DNA of 64,000 nucleotides from positions 92,772,879 through 92,836,878 of the forward strand of contig NC_068939.1 of NCBI RefSeq assembly GCF_016801865.2, in the 5' to 3' direction. A model generated the notes under the pieces. It searched no databases. It saw only the letters and a list, made by a program, of their open reading frames with translations, and was not told where the DNA came from. How positions within the stretch are numbered: the stretch's first letter is position 1; every line of letters starts with the position of its first letter. This document shows, piece after piece, positions 1 through 12,962 of this stretch. Source of the stretch: Culex pipiens pallens. Lineage: Eukaryota > Arthropoda > Insecta > Diptera > Culicidae. Made by a program: the position numbers and the translations under genes.

Positions 1-1453
1 CTATATAAACAGGGACTGCTGATGCCAGAGATTTTGTTTATGTTACTTTATTAAAAATCATGATTTAACAGACTTTACTGAAGTAACTTTTGCTCATTTT
101 TGGTGGAGAGGTAGCTTATTAGGAGTACTTTTAGAATATGCAATAACCCAGAAAGTGTCAAAATGTACATGATGCCTTTTGAAATGTTACCGTCGAAATG
201 TCTGCTTGCCACTGGGAAAAAGTACCCAAATTTGAGTAAGCTCGTGATCGATATTATACAAGGCGGATACGTTAATTCGAACAGAACGATTGGAATCTGA
301 AAAGGGTTTACAATTAGGACTTATTTCTCACGACATAAATAATCAAATAAATTTGCATTTTTAAACCAAAAACAAGAGGCTAGGGTGGAGGATTTGTAGA
401 GGAAATATACCGATTTTAAACCTAATAAGCGGTCGTGTTTGAATGATGCCGGATAATCTGGAGTGTTCCTTGAAATTTACTAAAACCAAGTACACCAACG
501 AGTAGAGCAATTTTTTGTGAACATTTCTGTTTATTTTCACTTTGATTTAAAGTTATGCGATTCCTTTAACAAGCATTAAAACAAATTATTTCGCAAACGC
601 ATTCTAATCAGTCGAATGCATTGGGCCGATTGGACCACGTCCATTTTCCTATTTTCAGCTGGTGGTGTTGGTGGCCACCCTTTGTTTTTTATTTGCCTTC
701 GCTTCTCGCTCGGGTTTCTTCAGCCTTCGATTGGAATTGGTAGTCAAAACTCAAACGTCAAAAGACTTGGCGCGTTTGTTTTTTTTTTGGCGCTTGCTAA
801 TTATTTACATGTTTCGGGATTATTTTTCAAGTTGGTGACTAACTAATGTGCAAAAGAACATGTTGCCGATAGATGGAAGCAATTATATATCTTAAGCGCT
901 TTGAAAACGTTAGAGCAAGTGAAAAGATATTGATGGAGACTTTCGTTAGGCAGTTAAGCTTTCATCTTGCGTGTGGATGTGTGTGCCACCAAAATGATGA
1001 GAAATTGTATCGCAAAATAGAAATTATGATCAAAAGTGCATTAAATTTGATCTTTTTGGCCAGTAAGTGGCATACATTTGCGTGCTTACTTGAGGCGGTG
1101 CTGTTGCTGGTAAGTTTACAGCCTAAATAGTATTTTTGGAGCTTAATTCGAGCATCAAACTCTTCATATGACGAAGATAGGTGTTTGATTAGAAAGGGTA
1201 TATTTCCCCTATTTTCTTTGGATTTGTGCCAAAGAGGAATGTTACGCCAATATGAAATCCATATATGTTTACATAAGCTGCTGAGATTAATACTTGACGT
1301 TATTTGGTTTAGAAAATATAATTTTTCTTATTTGTTTTTTGTTCAGAGGCTGCATGTCTGCAAATATTGATCAAATCATCAGTGTTTCGAAGCAAAATTG
1401 TTACAGTAGGACATTTAGAAAAACGTTACTTAATCCACCATTAGGTGGTTGGT
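1..1453. other. Gene-free flank, no feature recognised
   Basis: AT-rich sequence with only short open frames that lack splice sites, recognisable domains or biased composition. I see no gene, RNA or intact repeat. It lies more than 11 kb beyond the Shab stop codon, so it is probably intergenic or very distal 3' flank. Confidence 0.5.
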
Positions 1454-3949
1454 GCCTTCCTCACATTCATAAAGTCAATTTATTCAGTAAAAAATAGTAA
1501 CATGCCCCCTTAACATGTTTATCAAATCAACTTTATTACTCTTTTCTTTTGATAGGGTTCACAGACCTTCAATATTTCTGGCTAATCGGCAAGGTCTGAT
1601 AAAAAACCTATCCAACGATAGTTCGCATGGAAGATTCAGACAATATTTCTATCACAATATCTGAAATCCGGGCTCCAAAAAGTATAAATAACACTAAAGT
1701 GATAGGGTTGTCAGATTCTCGATGTTTTAGGCTTATTTGAAAGGTTTTGATTATCTAACTAACGATGGGTCGCATGATGGACCCGGACATAATTTTAATT
1801 GAAATATCTGAGATCCGGCCTTCAAGAGTGTATAAATACCACTTAAGTGCTAATAACTTTTGAAAGGGTTGTCAGATTCTCGATGTTCTAGGCTCATTTG
1901 AAAGGTCTTTTGATTATCTAATTAACGATAGGTCGCATGATGGACCCGGACATCATTTTTATTGAAATATCTGAGATCCGGCCTCCAAAAAGTGTATAAA
2001 TACCACTTAAGTGCTAATAACTTTTGATAGGGTTATCAGATCTTCAATGTATTGGGCTCATTGGAAAGGTCTTTTCAATACCTTTCTGAAAATGTATAAC
2101 ATGATAGGTTTTCTTGCAAAAACCACCCTTTTTACAATCTTCCGGACATACAGTATGTAAAAAAAGTATTTACACCCCTTGGGCACTATGCACATTTTGT
2201 GATGAAACATGTAAAAAATTTAAAGTTTGACAGGAACCTAGTGCTACGTTTTGTTCAGAAACTCATGCCAAACATTTTGCTTCAAAAAGCTCATGAAAAG
2301 ATGATTTCTATAAAAAGTTATATAACAAATACTATTACGAAAATAAAAAAGGTGCAAAAAAAGTTTGTACACCTTTCGAAAAATTTACATAAATAATGTT
2401 ATTTGTTGACAAATCACCATAAATCCAGTCTCCCAACTCCAAATAGGCATCCTTGACTGATTAAAAAAATAATTTGGATTGAATATAAAGTTTACTAACT
2501 ACTTAGTATAAAAGTTTATATAACTCTGGAAATTCTATAGAAAACTTATCTTAACTTAATTTTGAAATCTTCTAATTCAACTAAATGTCAATATATTACC
2601 ATAGAATTGCAAAATAAACATTTGGGAGTGGGTATAACACCGTTTTGGGGGTCTTTGTATCGCTAGAATAGATTTTTCGTTGGAATTTCGTACCAACCCG
2701 GAATTACGTCGTCGGAAAATCCGCCGGCATCCGAACCGGTTCACAATTCACAAGTCAACCTATGTGGAATCGGAAAGGGCATAAAATTTCCGATCTTTTG
2801 ATACCCAAACATCTAGGGTTTCTTTAAAACCTACGTTTTTAAATACCTGGGCAAAAAGTAAGTTTGATCCACGAGAACAAAAATTACGAAATTCCATACA
2901 TTTTTGACAGGTTGCTCAAACGAAACCATAACAACGTTTTTGCTTAGGTATTTAAAAACGTGGGTTTTATAGAAAACCTGGATGTATGGGTATCAAAAGA
3001 TCGGAAATTTTATGCCCTTTCTGATGCCACATAGGTTGACTTGTGAATTGTGGACCGGTTCAGATGCCGGCGGATTTTCCGACGACGTAATTCCGGGTTG
3101 GTACGAAATTCCAACGAAAAATCTATTCTATCGATACAAATACCCCCAAAACGGTGTTATACCCAATCCAAAATGTTTATTTAGCAATTCTATGGTAATA
3201 TATTGACATTTAGTTGAATTAGAAGATTTCAAAATTAAGTTAAGATAAGTTTTATATAGAATTTCCAGAGTTATATAAACTTTTATACTAAGTAGTTAGT
3301 AAACTTTATATTCAATCCAAATTATTTTTTTAATCAGTCAAAGATGCCTATTTGGAGTTGGGAGACTGGATTTATGGTGATTTGTCAACAAATAACATTA
3401 TTTATGTAAATTTTTCGAAAGGTGTACAAACTTTTTTTGTACCTTTTTTATTTCTGTAATAGTATTTGTTATATAACTTTTTATAGAAATCATCTTTTCA
3501 TGAGCTTTTTGTAGCAAAATGTCTGGCATGAGTTTCTGAACAAAACGTAGTACTAGGTTTCTGTCAACATTAAATTGTTTAGATGTTTCATCACAATATG
3601 TACATAGTGCCCAAGGGGTGTAAATTCTTTTTTTACATACTGTACTTCAAAATCGTTTTTTTAGCATAACTTTTGAAGTACTTAACTAAACTTGCTGATT
3701 TTAAATAGAGACCTATGGGACCCCAAGACGGATCGAATGAGACTAATACGGTCAAAATCCGTTCATCCAGTCCGGAGATAATCGAGTGACAATTTTTTTG
3801 TCCACCCACCTACACACATCCACACAGACATTTGCTCAGAACATGATTCTGAGTCGATATGTATACGTGAAGGTGGGTCTACGAGGTCAAATTAATAAGT
3901 TCATTTTTCGAGTGATTTTATAGCCTTTCCTCAGTAAGGTGAGGAAGGC
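1454..3949. mobile_element. Foldback MITE-type element with long inverted arms
   Basis: An 11 bp perfect terminal inverted repeat, GCCTTCCTCAC at 1454-1464 and its complement at 3939-3949, brackets the region. Inside are a tandem array (1541-2100) and two long near-identical inverted arms, about 2149-2860 and 2938-3650, around a spacer of roughly 80 bp. No transposase frame is visible, so it would be non-autonomous. The outer ends and the palindrome could belong to two nested elements. Confidence 0.65.
1541..2100. repeat. Tandem repeat, about 3.5 units of 150-165 bp
   Basis: The phrase GATAGGGTT or GAAAGGGTT recurs at 1551, 1701, 1862 and 2026. Each time it is followed by similar text that includes GGTCGCATGATGGACCCGGA and GAGATCCGGCC. 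The units are diverged. They are subterminal within the element at 1454-3949. Confidence 0.75.
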
Positions 3950-3984
3950 AAAAAGGGCCAAAGTGCCATCCCATTTCGATATAT

Positions 3985-4145
3985 CGTGGCACCAGTAAAT
4001 CAACTCTGTGTTCAGAGAAAAACGCAAATTTTTAGGCTTAAATCGTCTCTCCTTCAGTTTAATCATGAAATATCTTCTTGAAACTATCAGGAGTGATTGA
4101 AATCATCTTTTTAGTGGATTTAAACAATTTTCTGTGATATGAAAT
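3985..4145. repeat. Fragment of a dispersed repeat shared with 59745-59935
   Basis: The run beginning TATCGTGGCACC and continuing through AACTCTGTGTT, GAGAAAAACGC, AAATCGTCT and CAGGAGTGATTGAAA matches the segment near 59745-59935 in the same order and strand, with small gaps. The 59 kb copy is one arm of a foldback, so this is a solo arm. Confidence 0.65.
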
Positions 4146-4159
4146 TTTGTGATTTTCTC

Positions 4160-4562
4160 TAGGATTTTCTACATGTCAAAATCAAACCATCCACATTCAC
4201 GACCCCCAGGTCTTTTGTGGTCTCTATTGCAAGTTTCTGCTCGAACCTAGGAGTCCGAAGGCTTGAATGGGGAGGGCACCCAAACCTCTTTCTACTCCAA
4301 GGAACCTTCCACCCCAGGGTTCGAACTGACGACCCTTGGATTGCGAGTCCAACCGCCGCCAGCGATGCCACCATGTTGTTTGTCTTTATAGCAGGATGAC
4401 GACTCCCACACCTGGAATGACTTAACGGCCTAACAACAACCAAGGCCGGGACCGACGTGTTACTTCCCCATCCGATGGAAGGTTGGAGCAGATGGGAATC
4501 GAACCCATGATCATCCGCTTACAAAGCGGACAGCGTAACCATTCGGTTAAGACTGCTGCTTT
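4160..4562 (-). mobile_element. tRNA-derived SINE with two tRNA-like modules
   Basis: On the minus strand, 4490-4562 resembles a tRNA. It has a 5-base anticodon stem (CCGCT and AGCGG) around loop TTGTA, then a B-box-like GGTTCGATTCC, then a partly paired acceptor end. A second tRNA-like module with B-box GTTCGAACCC lies at about 4315-4375. Acceptor mismatches and the dispersed second copy near 11870 argue for a SINE rather than a tRNA gene. The twin arrangement recalls the TWIN SINEs of Culex, but the family was not verified. Confidence 0.6.
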
Positions 4563-4599
4563 CTACTTGTATGTAACCTTTTAATTCCGTATTAAGTTT

Positions 4600-6130
4600 T
4601 CAATAGGGCGAATCTGTAGATGTAAACAAACAGTCTATTCCACTTGCTTCCTTGTAAGAAAGGAATCGAGAAGTTAAAAGTGAGAGTGTGTGCGTGCAAC
4701 ATGAAGTAAAACTTTTCAAAGTGCCATGGTAATCTTCACAGCAACTTCACAGAAAGTTTAAGAGGCAGTATTTGTAGATTCTGCTCGGTTTGTTCTAGAG
4801 GTCGTATCGAGGTGCTCCGATTTGGATGAAACTTTCAGGGTTTGTTTGTCTATACATGAGATGAACTCATGTCAAATATGAGCCCTCTACGACAAAGGGA
4901 AGTGGGTTAAAACGGGCATTGAAGTTTGAGGTCCAAAACACATGAAAAATCTTAAAATTGCTCGCATTTCCGTAAAACTTCATCAATTCCAACTCTCTTA
5001 GATGCATTCGAATGGTCTTTTGAAGCCCTTCAAAATGTGCTATAGACATCTATGATTGGTTTGACTTTTTCTCATAGCTTTTGCAAATTACTGTTAAAAA
5101 TGGATTTTTTTAAAACCTTAATATCTTTTTGCAACAGCCTCCAACACCCATACTCCCATAGGTCAAAAGTTAGGGAATTTCATGGACTATAAGCCTACGG
5201 TATTAACTTTTTGGCCAATCGCAGTTTTTCTCATAGTTTTACGATTTTTCTAGAACAAACATTTTACAACGTTAGTTTTTGCCCTGTAGGCCTCCATAGC
5301 GGCACTTTTTGGTCTCAATTTTGACATATTCGGAATCCTCGGACAATTTCACGTAAGTTAGAAGTATTGGAGTTGTAATTTTGATTTAAAAAATAATTAA
5401 ATAAAACATTTTTGAAAAAAGAAATAGATCTTATTTACTCTATGATCAAGACGTCAAATGCTGTATCAAGTAGGCGAAAACTTGTTTTACTTCAATCCGA
5501 CAAAATGCTAAATAATATTTTAATTAATTCTAAATGGCATTTTTTCCAATCAAATTCAAAATTCCAACACCTCAATCTAATGTAAAATTTTCTGAGGATT
5601 CCGAATATGTCAAAATTGAGACCAAAAAGTGCCGCTATGGAGGCCTACAGGGCAAAAACTAACTCCCTAACTTTTGACCTATGGGAGTATGGGTGTTGGA
5701 GGCTGTTGCCAAAAGTTATTGAGGTTTTAAAAAAATCCATTTTTAACAGTAATTTGCAAAAGCTATGAGAAAAAATCAAACCAATCCTGGATGCCTATAG
5801 CACATTTTGAAGGGCTTCAAAAGACCATTCGAATGTATCTACGAGAGTTGGAATTGATGAAGCTTTACGGAAATGCGAGCAATTTTAAGATTTTTCATGT
5901 GTTTTGGACCTCAAACTTCAATGCCCGTGTTACCCCACTTCCCTTTGTCGTAGAGGGCTCATATTTGGCATGAGTTCATCTCATGTATAGACAAACAAAC
6001 CCTGAAAGTTTCATCCAAATCGGAGCACCTCAATACGACCTGTTTCACATCGGTGAAAAACTCGCTCTTAACTGCAAGTTGCACACACTCTCACTTTTAA
6101 ATTCCCAATAGGCTGTGTGTTTACATATAC
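4600..6130. mobile_element. Foldback element with 0.5 kb inverted arms
   Basis: The segment 4795-5345 reappears inverted at 5590-6045. Shared landmarks are GGAGCACCTC, AGACAAACAAACCCTG, CGTAGAGGGCTCATATTTG and GAGACCAAAAAGTGCCGC. Weaker inverted similarity extends outward to about 4600 and 6130. The left arm has about 90 bp more than the right arm near 5180-5270. The open frames in each arm are mirror copies of the same repeat, not genes. Confidence 0.75.
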
Positions 6131-7890
6131 GGGCTGTGGCGATTTAATGATTCCGACTCCAACAACAAATCTTATACAAAGCCAATGTCCGTAATTTAAA
6201 GGATGGATTACCTTGATACAAAGCTATAGTAAATAAATCAGCCAACTCGGGCTCCGACTCCGACTCCAGATCCTCAAAAAGATTCTGCTCCTGCTCCAAT
6301 TTTGGCTCTTCAGCCTTGGGTTAGTTTCACAGTGTTAATAATTTCGGATCAAAAATAACAATTGCTATTTTATTATCAATAAAAATGTTTTCTGTTTATT
6401 TTTCATCTAAATTTTGTATAGACTTTTCACAGTTTTCCCATTTGTTGTTTGTCGATTAAAATGGCGTTTGAATGACAAAAAATAACCTATTACAAAACCA
6501 TAAATGTAATTTTCTATTTTACAAACTGCATTTTAATTGTTTTGCTCGAAGGACATATTGCAAATATTGTATTCCATTACTTGCATCCGCTTTGTCTCAA
6601 ACTGTAGCAGCTCTCATCCTGTTTGAATCCATTCTTTCAATGATCCGTGATTGCATGTGATTATCAATCAAATAATGTATGATTAAATATGAACAAAGTT
6701 AAACTGTGACGTGTTTACAAACTAGAATTTCACATTTGGCGGGTGATAACGTGAATCTTATTTAATTGTCACTTGGTTTACTCTACACGGGTGGGGAAAA
6801 TATTGTTTTTTTTTTTCAAAACTCCGTAGCATCATTTGTGGACAAACAATCCAAATAACAATTCGAGTTTCCTTATTAAAAATGACACTTAAAAGTATTT
6901 GGAATTTCATGGGTTTTATTCAAATTATCTTTTGAATGATTTTTTTTAAATGAAATTTTTTGAATGCTTCTGTTATCTCGATAAGTGCTTTAAAGACCTC
7001 GAGTATACTTTTAACTGAACATTTATCAAGACGAAACCGGAATTGTTATTTGGGAGGAACGTAGTTCTTAGGGTTATTTCATTATATTTTCAAAATCGGC
7101 GAAATGCGTTTTGTTTTAACTATTTTTTTACATTTAATTTGAATACGTATTGTAAAATTAGATGATGACTTTCACATTCTCTCTACACGATAACCATGCT
7201 TTAAAAATAACTATCCGTTTTAATTCATATCAGAGTATAACAATTATTCTAAACCGTACATCTCACTTGCTCAATAAAAAATGCGCCTGTAATTAATAAG
7301 TTACTTGTTGCATAATAAAATGCTCTCTTTTAGCTTTTTATGTGTTGTCGAAGCAAAAAAGCCAGAGATATCATTCGAGTAACACATGCTCACAATCATT
7401 TCACATTTGCGTACAAAATATAAATTCCTATAATAAAAAGTAAAAGTGCAAGATTCTGAAAACGGAAATAACAAGGTACCACGGTAAACCAATTATTGCA
7501 TTTTTACATACCGACGCGCTCGTTCAAAATTTTGTGTGTGTATAAACATTTGCCTAAATTGTATGGTTTGTTTGTTCAATACATGCCTTAGTTTAAATTT
7601 TCGTGTATTCGCTGAATTTTGATAAGTTTTTACTTTTTAGCATTCTTTTTGTGCTGAGAATTTTGTTCATTGATTATCTCGCCTAAATGTTTGCATTTTT
7701 GTAGAAATTAGGACGTTACTAAACCGCGCTCGTTTTTTTGTTTGTTTTCAGTGGTTCCTAAATGTAGTGTTTAGTTGGATATGTAAAATTATCAGAATCA
7801 ACAGACAAGTGAAATGAAGTATTTGCTCAGACAAAGGAGTTTTAAATATTATGCAATCATGATTGAAAATGAGTTTATCAATTTAAAAAA
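6131..7890. other. Gene-free AT-rich stretch
   Basis: No gene recognised. Around 6140-6300 a decayed GACTCC/GGCTCC hexamer repeat is visible. The remainder is unstructured AT-rich sequence. Confidence 0.5.
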
Positions 7891-8329
7891 AAATTGAAAA
7901 TGATTGGAGATTGCAACAACCACAAACCATTTATTGTTCGTGATTGATACATTATGTGTTCTGAATTATGAAATTTTATCTTTTTAAAGTAGATTGAAGC
8001 CACATAATGATTTCTAAGTATAACAATAAGAAATGAAGGAATAATTATCATGAAAAAAAGGAAAACATATTATAAAAAAATGATTCAAGTGACTTTTATG
8101 AAACTCATTGAAATTGAAAATGATTGGAGATTGCAACAACCACAAACCATTTATTGTTCGTGATTGATACATTATGTGTTCTGAATTATGAAATTTTATC
8201 TTTTTAAAGTAGATTGAAGCCACATAATGATTTCTAAGTATAACAATAAGAAATGAAGGAATAATTATCATGAAAAAAAGGAAAACATATTATAAAAAAA
8301 TTATTCAAGTGACTTTTATGAAACTCATT
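7891..8329. repeat. Near-perfect 220 bp tandem duplication
   Basis: The sequence 7891-8110 is repeated immediately at 8111-8329 with a period of exactly 220 bp. I see one mismatch, G to T at the TGATTCAAG/TTATTCAAG site. Such identity implies a very recent duplication or an assembly artefact. It lies in the region that might be distal 3' UTR of Shab. Confidence 0.95.
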
Positions 8330-11300
8330 CTTTATTCATAATAAAAAGTTTGACGTAAACCGTTAACAAAATCATAACCCTACATAAGCCTAAGCATGAT
8401 AAATGTATTCTTAAAGTAATGACTAGAATAAGTTGCTCAACTTTCAGTAATGTAAATATCCTGGTGACTAGCTCGTAACAAAAACAACGTGAACAAATAA
8501 ACAAAGAAAACAAATTTAAAGGTCTTTTAGAAGTAAACTGCGTTGTAAAGTTTTGCTTAAAGTTATACTTTTGCGACTTAAATTGTGTGTACCTGGTTTG
8601 CTTAACCTAAAATTCTTATAATTATCATCATTCGCAGTTTTGCTTAGATTCAGTTATTTTTTACACATACATATATAGTTTCAATATAATGTATTTATAT
8701 TCCTTTTGTTGGTTTAGTTTTCCTGGTTTGTTATAATCTAGACATTTTCGACTGTCTATTTTATTTATAGTTGTTCTTTCCCACAAGTGATTTTGTATAT
8801 ATAATGTCTTCATATCGAAAATATTTAAAAAGCACATGTTTTGTTTTACTTTAATGTTAACATAGTTTTAAATTTATTTGTAATATACACGGTTTTACTA
8901 ACATTTTTTAACTTTTACTCTTTTTAATTAAATCACAGATAAAAGCCATCATTTTTATGTTCTTTTTCATTGTATTTATATCGTGTTGTTTTTCATCTAT
9001 TTTTTTTGCTGTCAGCGGTCGCATTATTTGTAGTTTTGTGTTTTTTTGTTATCGAGAGAAGAAGCTTACAATTCTCCATTGTTTTCCTTAATTCTAAACA
9101 ACCCCGTTGCGAACCTTTGTATTTCTCTCTCTTTACTATTATGTATTTTGCTTGTGTGCTTGCCGTTTTAAACGCGTGTTTGTTTTTGTTAGCTTGCATG
9201 CTTGATTTAGTAGTCAACATTCAATTGAAAAGAGGTCAATTCTCCGCTTTGTAAGACTTTGGTTTGAGTTTGTTGCCTGTTAGGTATGATAGGTTAAGCA
9301 GTTTGTCTTTATTTTTGTATTTTTCTTGGATGTGGACTTTGAAATTTAGCAGTGTTGGCTGTTTGCTGTGTGGAGTGTGGTATAAAGTGTATCAAAATTT
9401 CTCGTACGCAGAAATGAGATTTCAATATACATTAGAGATTGTATTGCTTTCGATTAATGTAATTTCTTTTAGAGTCAATTAATCGTAATTCTATTCGTTT
9501 GTTGCAGCGATTTGATCATGATTTTTGCAGTAAGACAGTTACTCAATCTTATGCAAGAAGATTGATAGACAAAACAAATGTGTGATTGTTTTTTTTAAAC
9601 TTTTAAGTATAAGTGGTTATTGAAAAGATTTTTTTACAGTATAAAGTGGGTCAAAACTGCTGGTGAAGTTCGGTTGTAAGCCATTTTAATTTTTGTACAG
9701 CTGCTAAAATGGTTTGTTTACAGTCTGTTTCGATTTGATAGTACGTTGCTGTAAATAAATTGATTGTCTAGGACTGTTTTTTTCTGAGTGATTTCCAACG
9801 TTATAGAAAAAAGTGTAGGGAAAGATTTTTCGAAAAGTACATTGTATAGGTTTATTTTTCAAACAAAATTAAATGGACAGGCATTGAAATTTGTCATATC
9901 TTTTCGAATTTTAGAGAAATTTTGATAACCTGTTCTGTTGAAGTTCATCTCAAAAATGCATATTATTTCAAAAAATCTCTTTGTATATAGCAAAATTAAT
10001 TCAATTAGCATTGAAAATGTCTTCAACCAACAGACAATTAAAAACCATTTAAAAAATAGTAAGCTAAGCAATAAAATATACAAAAGAGTTTTCAAAATTA
10101 TGGGTTATATAATATCAAGGCTGAAAAAAATATGAAGCATTATCAACTACTTATTGAAGATGTAGATAGAAAACATTATTTTAATCAATTTTAGGTAACC
10201 ATTAGGATGTAACAAAATTGATTATTTGTGCGGCCATTTCAGGGTATGATCCCCTAGGTGTACTGAGCCCGAATTCCAAATATGCGTTTGATTGGTTGAG
10301 ACAGGATCTGGCGCTTTGACTGTGAAGTTTAAATGGGATTATACCCGTAAAATCGGTGCGTTTTGGTTTTGAGCCCCTCAAAGATTTTTTATTAAAAAAA
10401 CTCCAACAGACCTAAAGTTGTTTCATTTCTTACTCAAAAATATAACTGAGAGGAAAGAAAAAATTTCAAATATGTCCCATGGAACAGGTAACTGGTTTAC
10501 AAAAAATGTGCAATCATTGAACATAAAAAATACTCATCACTAAAAATTGTATATGAATACAAATGTCTGCTGCTAATAAATGAATGTAAATAAATAACTC
10601 TTTGTAGAGAAATACACTTAATAACATGCAAAAGAAAACTTATGAAAAGTGCCAAACTTTTACCACATTTTACTGATTTCTCATAAACATGAACTGATTG
10701 GTAATTAAAGCATTGACAACGCTATCAGAAAATGATTTTTTATAAATGACTGAAAATCAAAGAGAAGAAGTGGAGCTTTGTCTAAAGTTTTGGACGCTAC
10801 TAGCTTTCGAGCAGTGTCAAGCTTAAAAATATGTATTTAGAAAAAGGCGCAATGTAAAGTGACTTAAGTTTTTCTTCACTTATAAAATGTCTCTGATGTC
10901 GAATTTATCAAAAAAATATTTATAGTTTTTGTTAAAGCCTTTTAACGAAAATTCAATATTTTCAATCGATCATATGAAAATATGTAGTTCGAATCTGGTA
11001 TCTCGTTGCAAAAAAAGCATTAATAAATTAGCATTACAGTAAATTTTCATTTGTAAATCCAATTTTCTCGTTCATTTCATGTCCATTTCGGTTTATACAC
11101 AGCTTGTTCATTAAATTTTCAAACATAGGTTTGAGTAATAAAAAAACATAAAATATGGAGTCTTATTCAATCGTTTGTTCGAATTTCCTTTTCTCTAAAT
11201 TCTCGTTTGCAGCCTTGTAAGCACAGGTATACTTTTCATCATTTTGTTTCGCATTTTTACGTAATAAAATTCGTATAATGTATATTTACAAGTAGCTTGT

Positions 11301-11400
11301 TTTTTTTTGCAAAACTTTCAGCCCAGAGCGTGCGCATTTGTGTGGTTTTAAAAATATGGACAATTATCCCACCTCCTGGTTTTCCTAGTTTTTAAGAGAT
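8330..11400. other. T-rich 3' flank, possible distal Shab 3' UTR
   Basis: No coding feature. The plus strand is strongly T-rich, so the minus strand is A-rich with many AAACAAA runs, a composition common in long insect 3' UTRs. Several TTTATT (AATAAA on the minus strand) sites are present. Nothing in the sequence proves transcription here. Confidence 0.3.
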
Positions 11401-12110
11401 TGTTTTTCGAGACCTGGACTTGGAAGAAACTTAAACGTTTGTTTGTCTATATCATACTAAATATGATTTAGCTAAGATGAAACAATTAATTTGCCCTTTT
11501 GACAAACTTGATCTGATTCAGTTTTGTTAGAAACGTTTTTTTTTGCACTTTGAAGCGGATCTGTTGTTTAAGCTCTTCATAAAAACTTTTTCAAATTAAA
11601 GTCAAATATATTGGTTAAGGAAATCTTGATATTTTCAGGAACAGCTTTAACATGCAATCAGGCATTGCAAGACGTTCTTGAGTAAAAAACTTTCAGAGTT
11701 GTCTTAGAGGTTAATGGTACTTTCAGGAGAATAATGCCTAAGCACGCACTCCAACAAACAAATGCATTTCTTTGTTTATTGAAACAGATAATATCCCCTG
11801 AGGTTTCAGCTTATGACCATTCGTACTTTCGACTTGGTCCTGGCGGATTTTATTGCAAGATTCCTACTCGACTAGGAGTTCGAAGCTAGGCTTGAATGGT
11901 GAGGCAATTCAAACCTCTTTTTACAACCTGTCCCCCTTCCACTCTGGGATTCGAACAGACGACCTTCGGATTGCATGTCCAACTGCTGATCATCGTTTAA
12001 ACCGGCTTTTAGTTATCGTTGGGGGCTCATATTAAGAATGAGTTCCCCGGCATAGACAAACAAACGCTGAAAGTTTATTTTAAATCCAGGTTTATCTTAA
12101 ACAAAAACCA
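11400..12110. mobile_element. Diverged copy of the 4600-6130 foldback family, with SINE insertion
   Basis: Left-end text at 11410-11465 (GACCTGGACTTGG, then GTTTGTTTGTCTATATCA) is mirrored at 12012-12100 (GGGGGCTCATATT, then ATAGACAAACAAACGCTGAA). This matches the arms of the 4600-6130 element with many changes. A SINE-related block lies inside. Confidence 0.55.
11868..12003 (-). repeat. Partial SINE copy (second tRNA-like module)
   Basis: It matches 4230-4375 in order: CTAGGAGT, GGCTTGAATGG, CAAACCTCTTT, then GGGATTCGAAC followed by GACGACC and GGATTGC. The first tRNA module seen at 4490-4562 is absent, so this is a truncated copy. Confidence 0.6.
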
Positions 12111-12962
12111 TCTCTTAAGTACATTTCGGGGGGTGGCGATTCTTGGACGAATTGCAAAGATTCGTTGCAGTCTCCGTGAGGAGTGTTTGTGTGTTTTTGT
12201 TGGTGGTTTCTGAGTGTTGTTTTTTTGTAGTACAAATAAGTGTGATGCTTCGGTCAAGCTTCGCTGAAGCTAATAAGTGCGTGCAATGCTGCTGTTTGAT
12301 CGTTGCATTTACTACAGAGCATGTTTTTTTTTGTTTATTTCGGCGCGCGATCTTTTACGATGACAGATTGTGAGTTTTCGAGTCTTCTTCCGCTTTAAGC
12401 TATTATCTGTTTGTCTCTAGCCTAGGAGAGTGCGATTGACGATTTAATCGATGCATTTGAAGATTAGTATTGGCGACTAATATCATTTTATTTGTGAACA
12501 TTAATGTTATTTGCTGTTGCTTGAAGTAATGAAATGGTTCTCTTTTGCTTCGTTTATGCTGCTGTATTGAATCATGTTTACCTAAATTTGGTTTGTTTGT
12601 TTGCTCTACTCGACTGTCTTTAAAAGATTGTTGACCGGTTTTAAATAATGTACTCCTTTGGTTTCTCTTTTTGGTTACTGTTTTTGTCGGCACATACTTT
12701 AATTGTTGATTGCATTTTAGAAGATCATCTCCTTGTTTCTAGGTTGCTCGCTTTGGTATAGGTTGTGGTTGTTGTTGTAGTGATCTGCTAGTTTCTTGTT
12801 CGCCTGAAGTTGATATATTGTTCCACGAACTTACAGTACTTTTACGTGACAACTAGGTTTAGTATTTTTCGTTGAGGTTTGGTTTTTGAAGCTTCTAAAA
12901 TAAATTACAGGAATTATCAGAATATAAGAATATCGAACAAGTGTCACTGCCACAACTACCTG
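12111..12962 (-). other. Proximal 3' UTR of Shab (inferred)
   Basis: This stretch follows the Shab stop codon directly on the minus strand and has no further coding frame. The nearest clear AATAAA on that strand is the complement of TTTATT at 12334-12339, giving a 3' UTR of roughly 0.6-0.65 kb if used. Longer forms are possible. Confidence 0.4.

Noticed and set aside
4490..4562. A functional tRNA-Thr gene
   Set aside because: The anticodon stem and B-box look right, but the acceptor stem has mismatches and it is embedded in a SINE.
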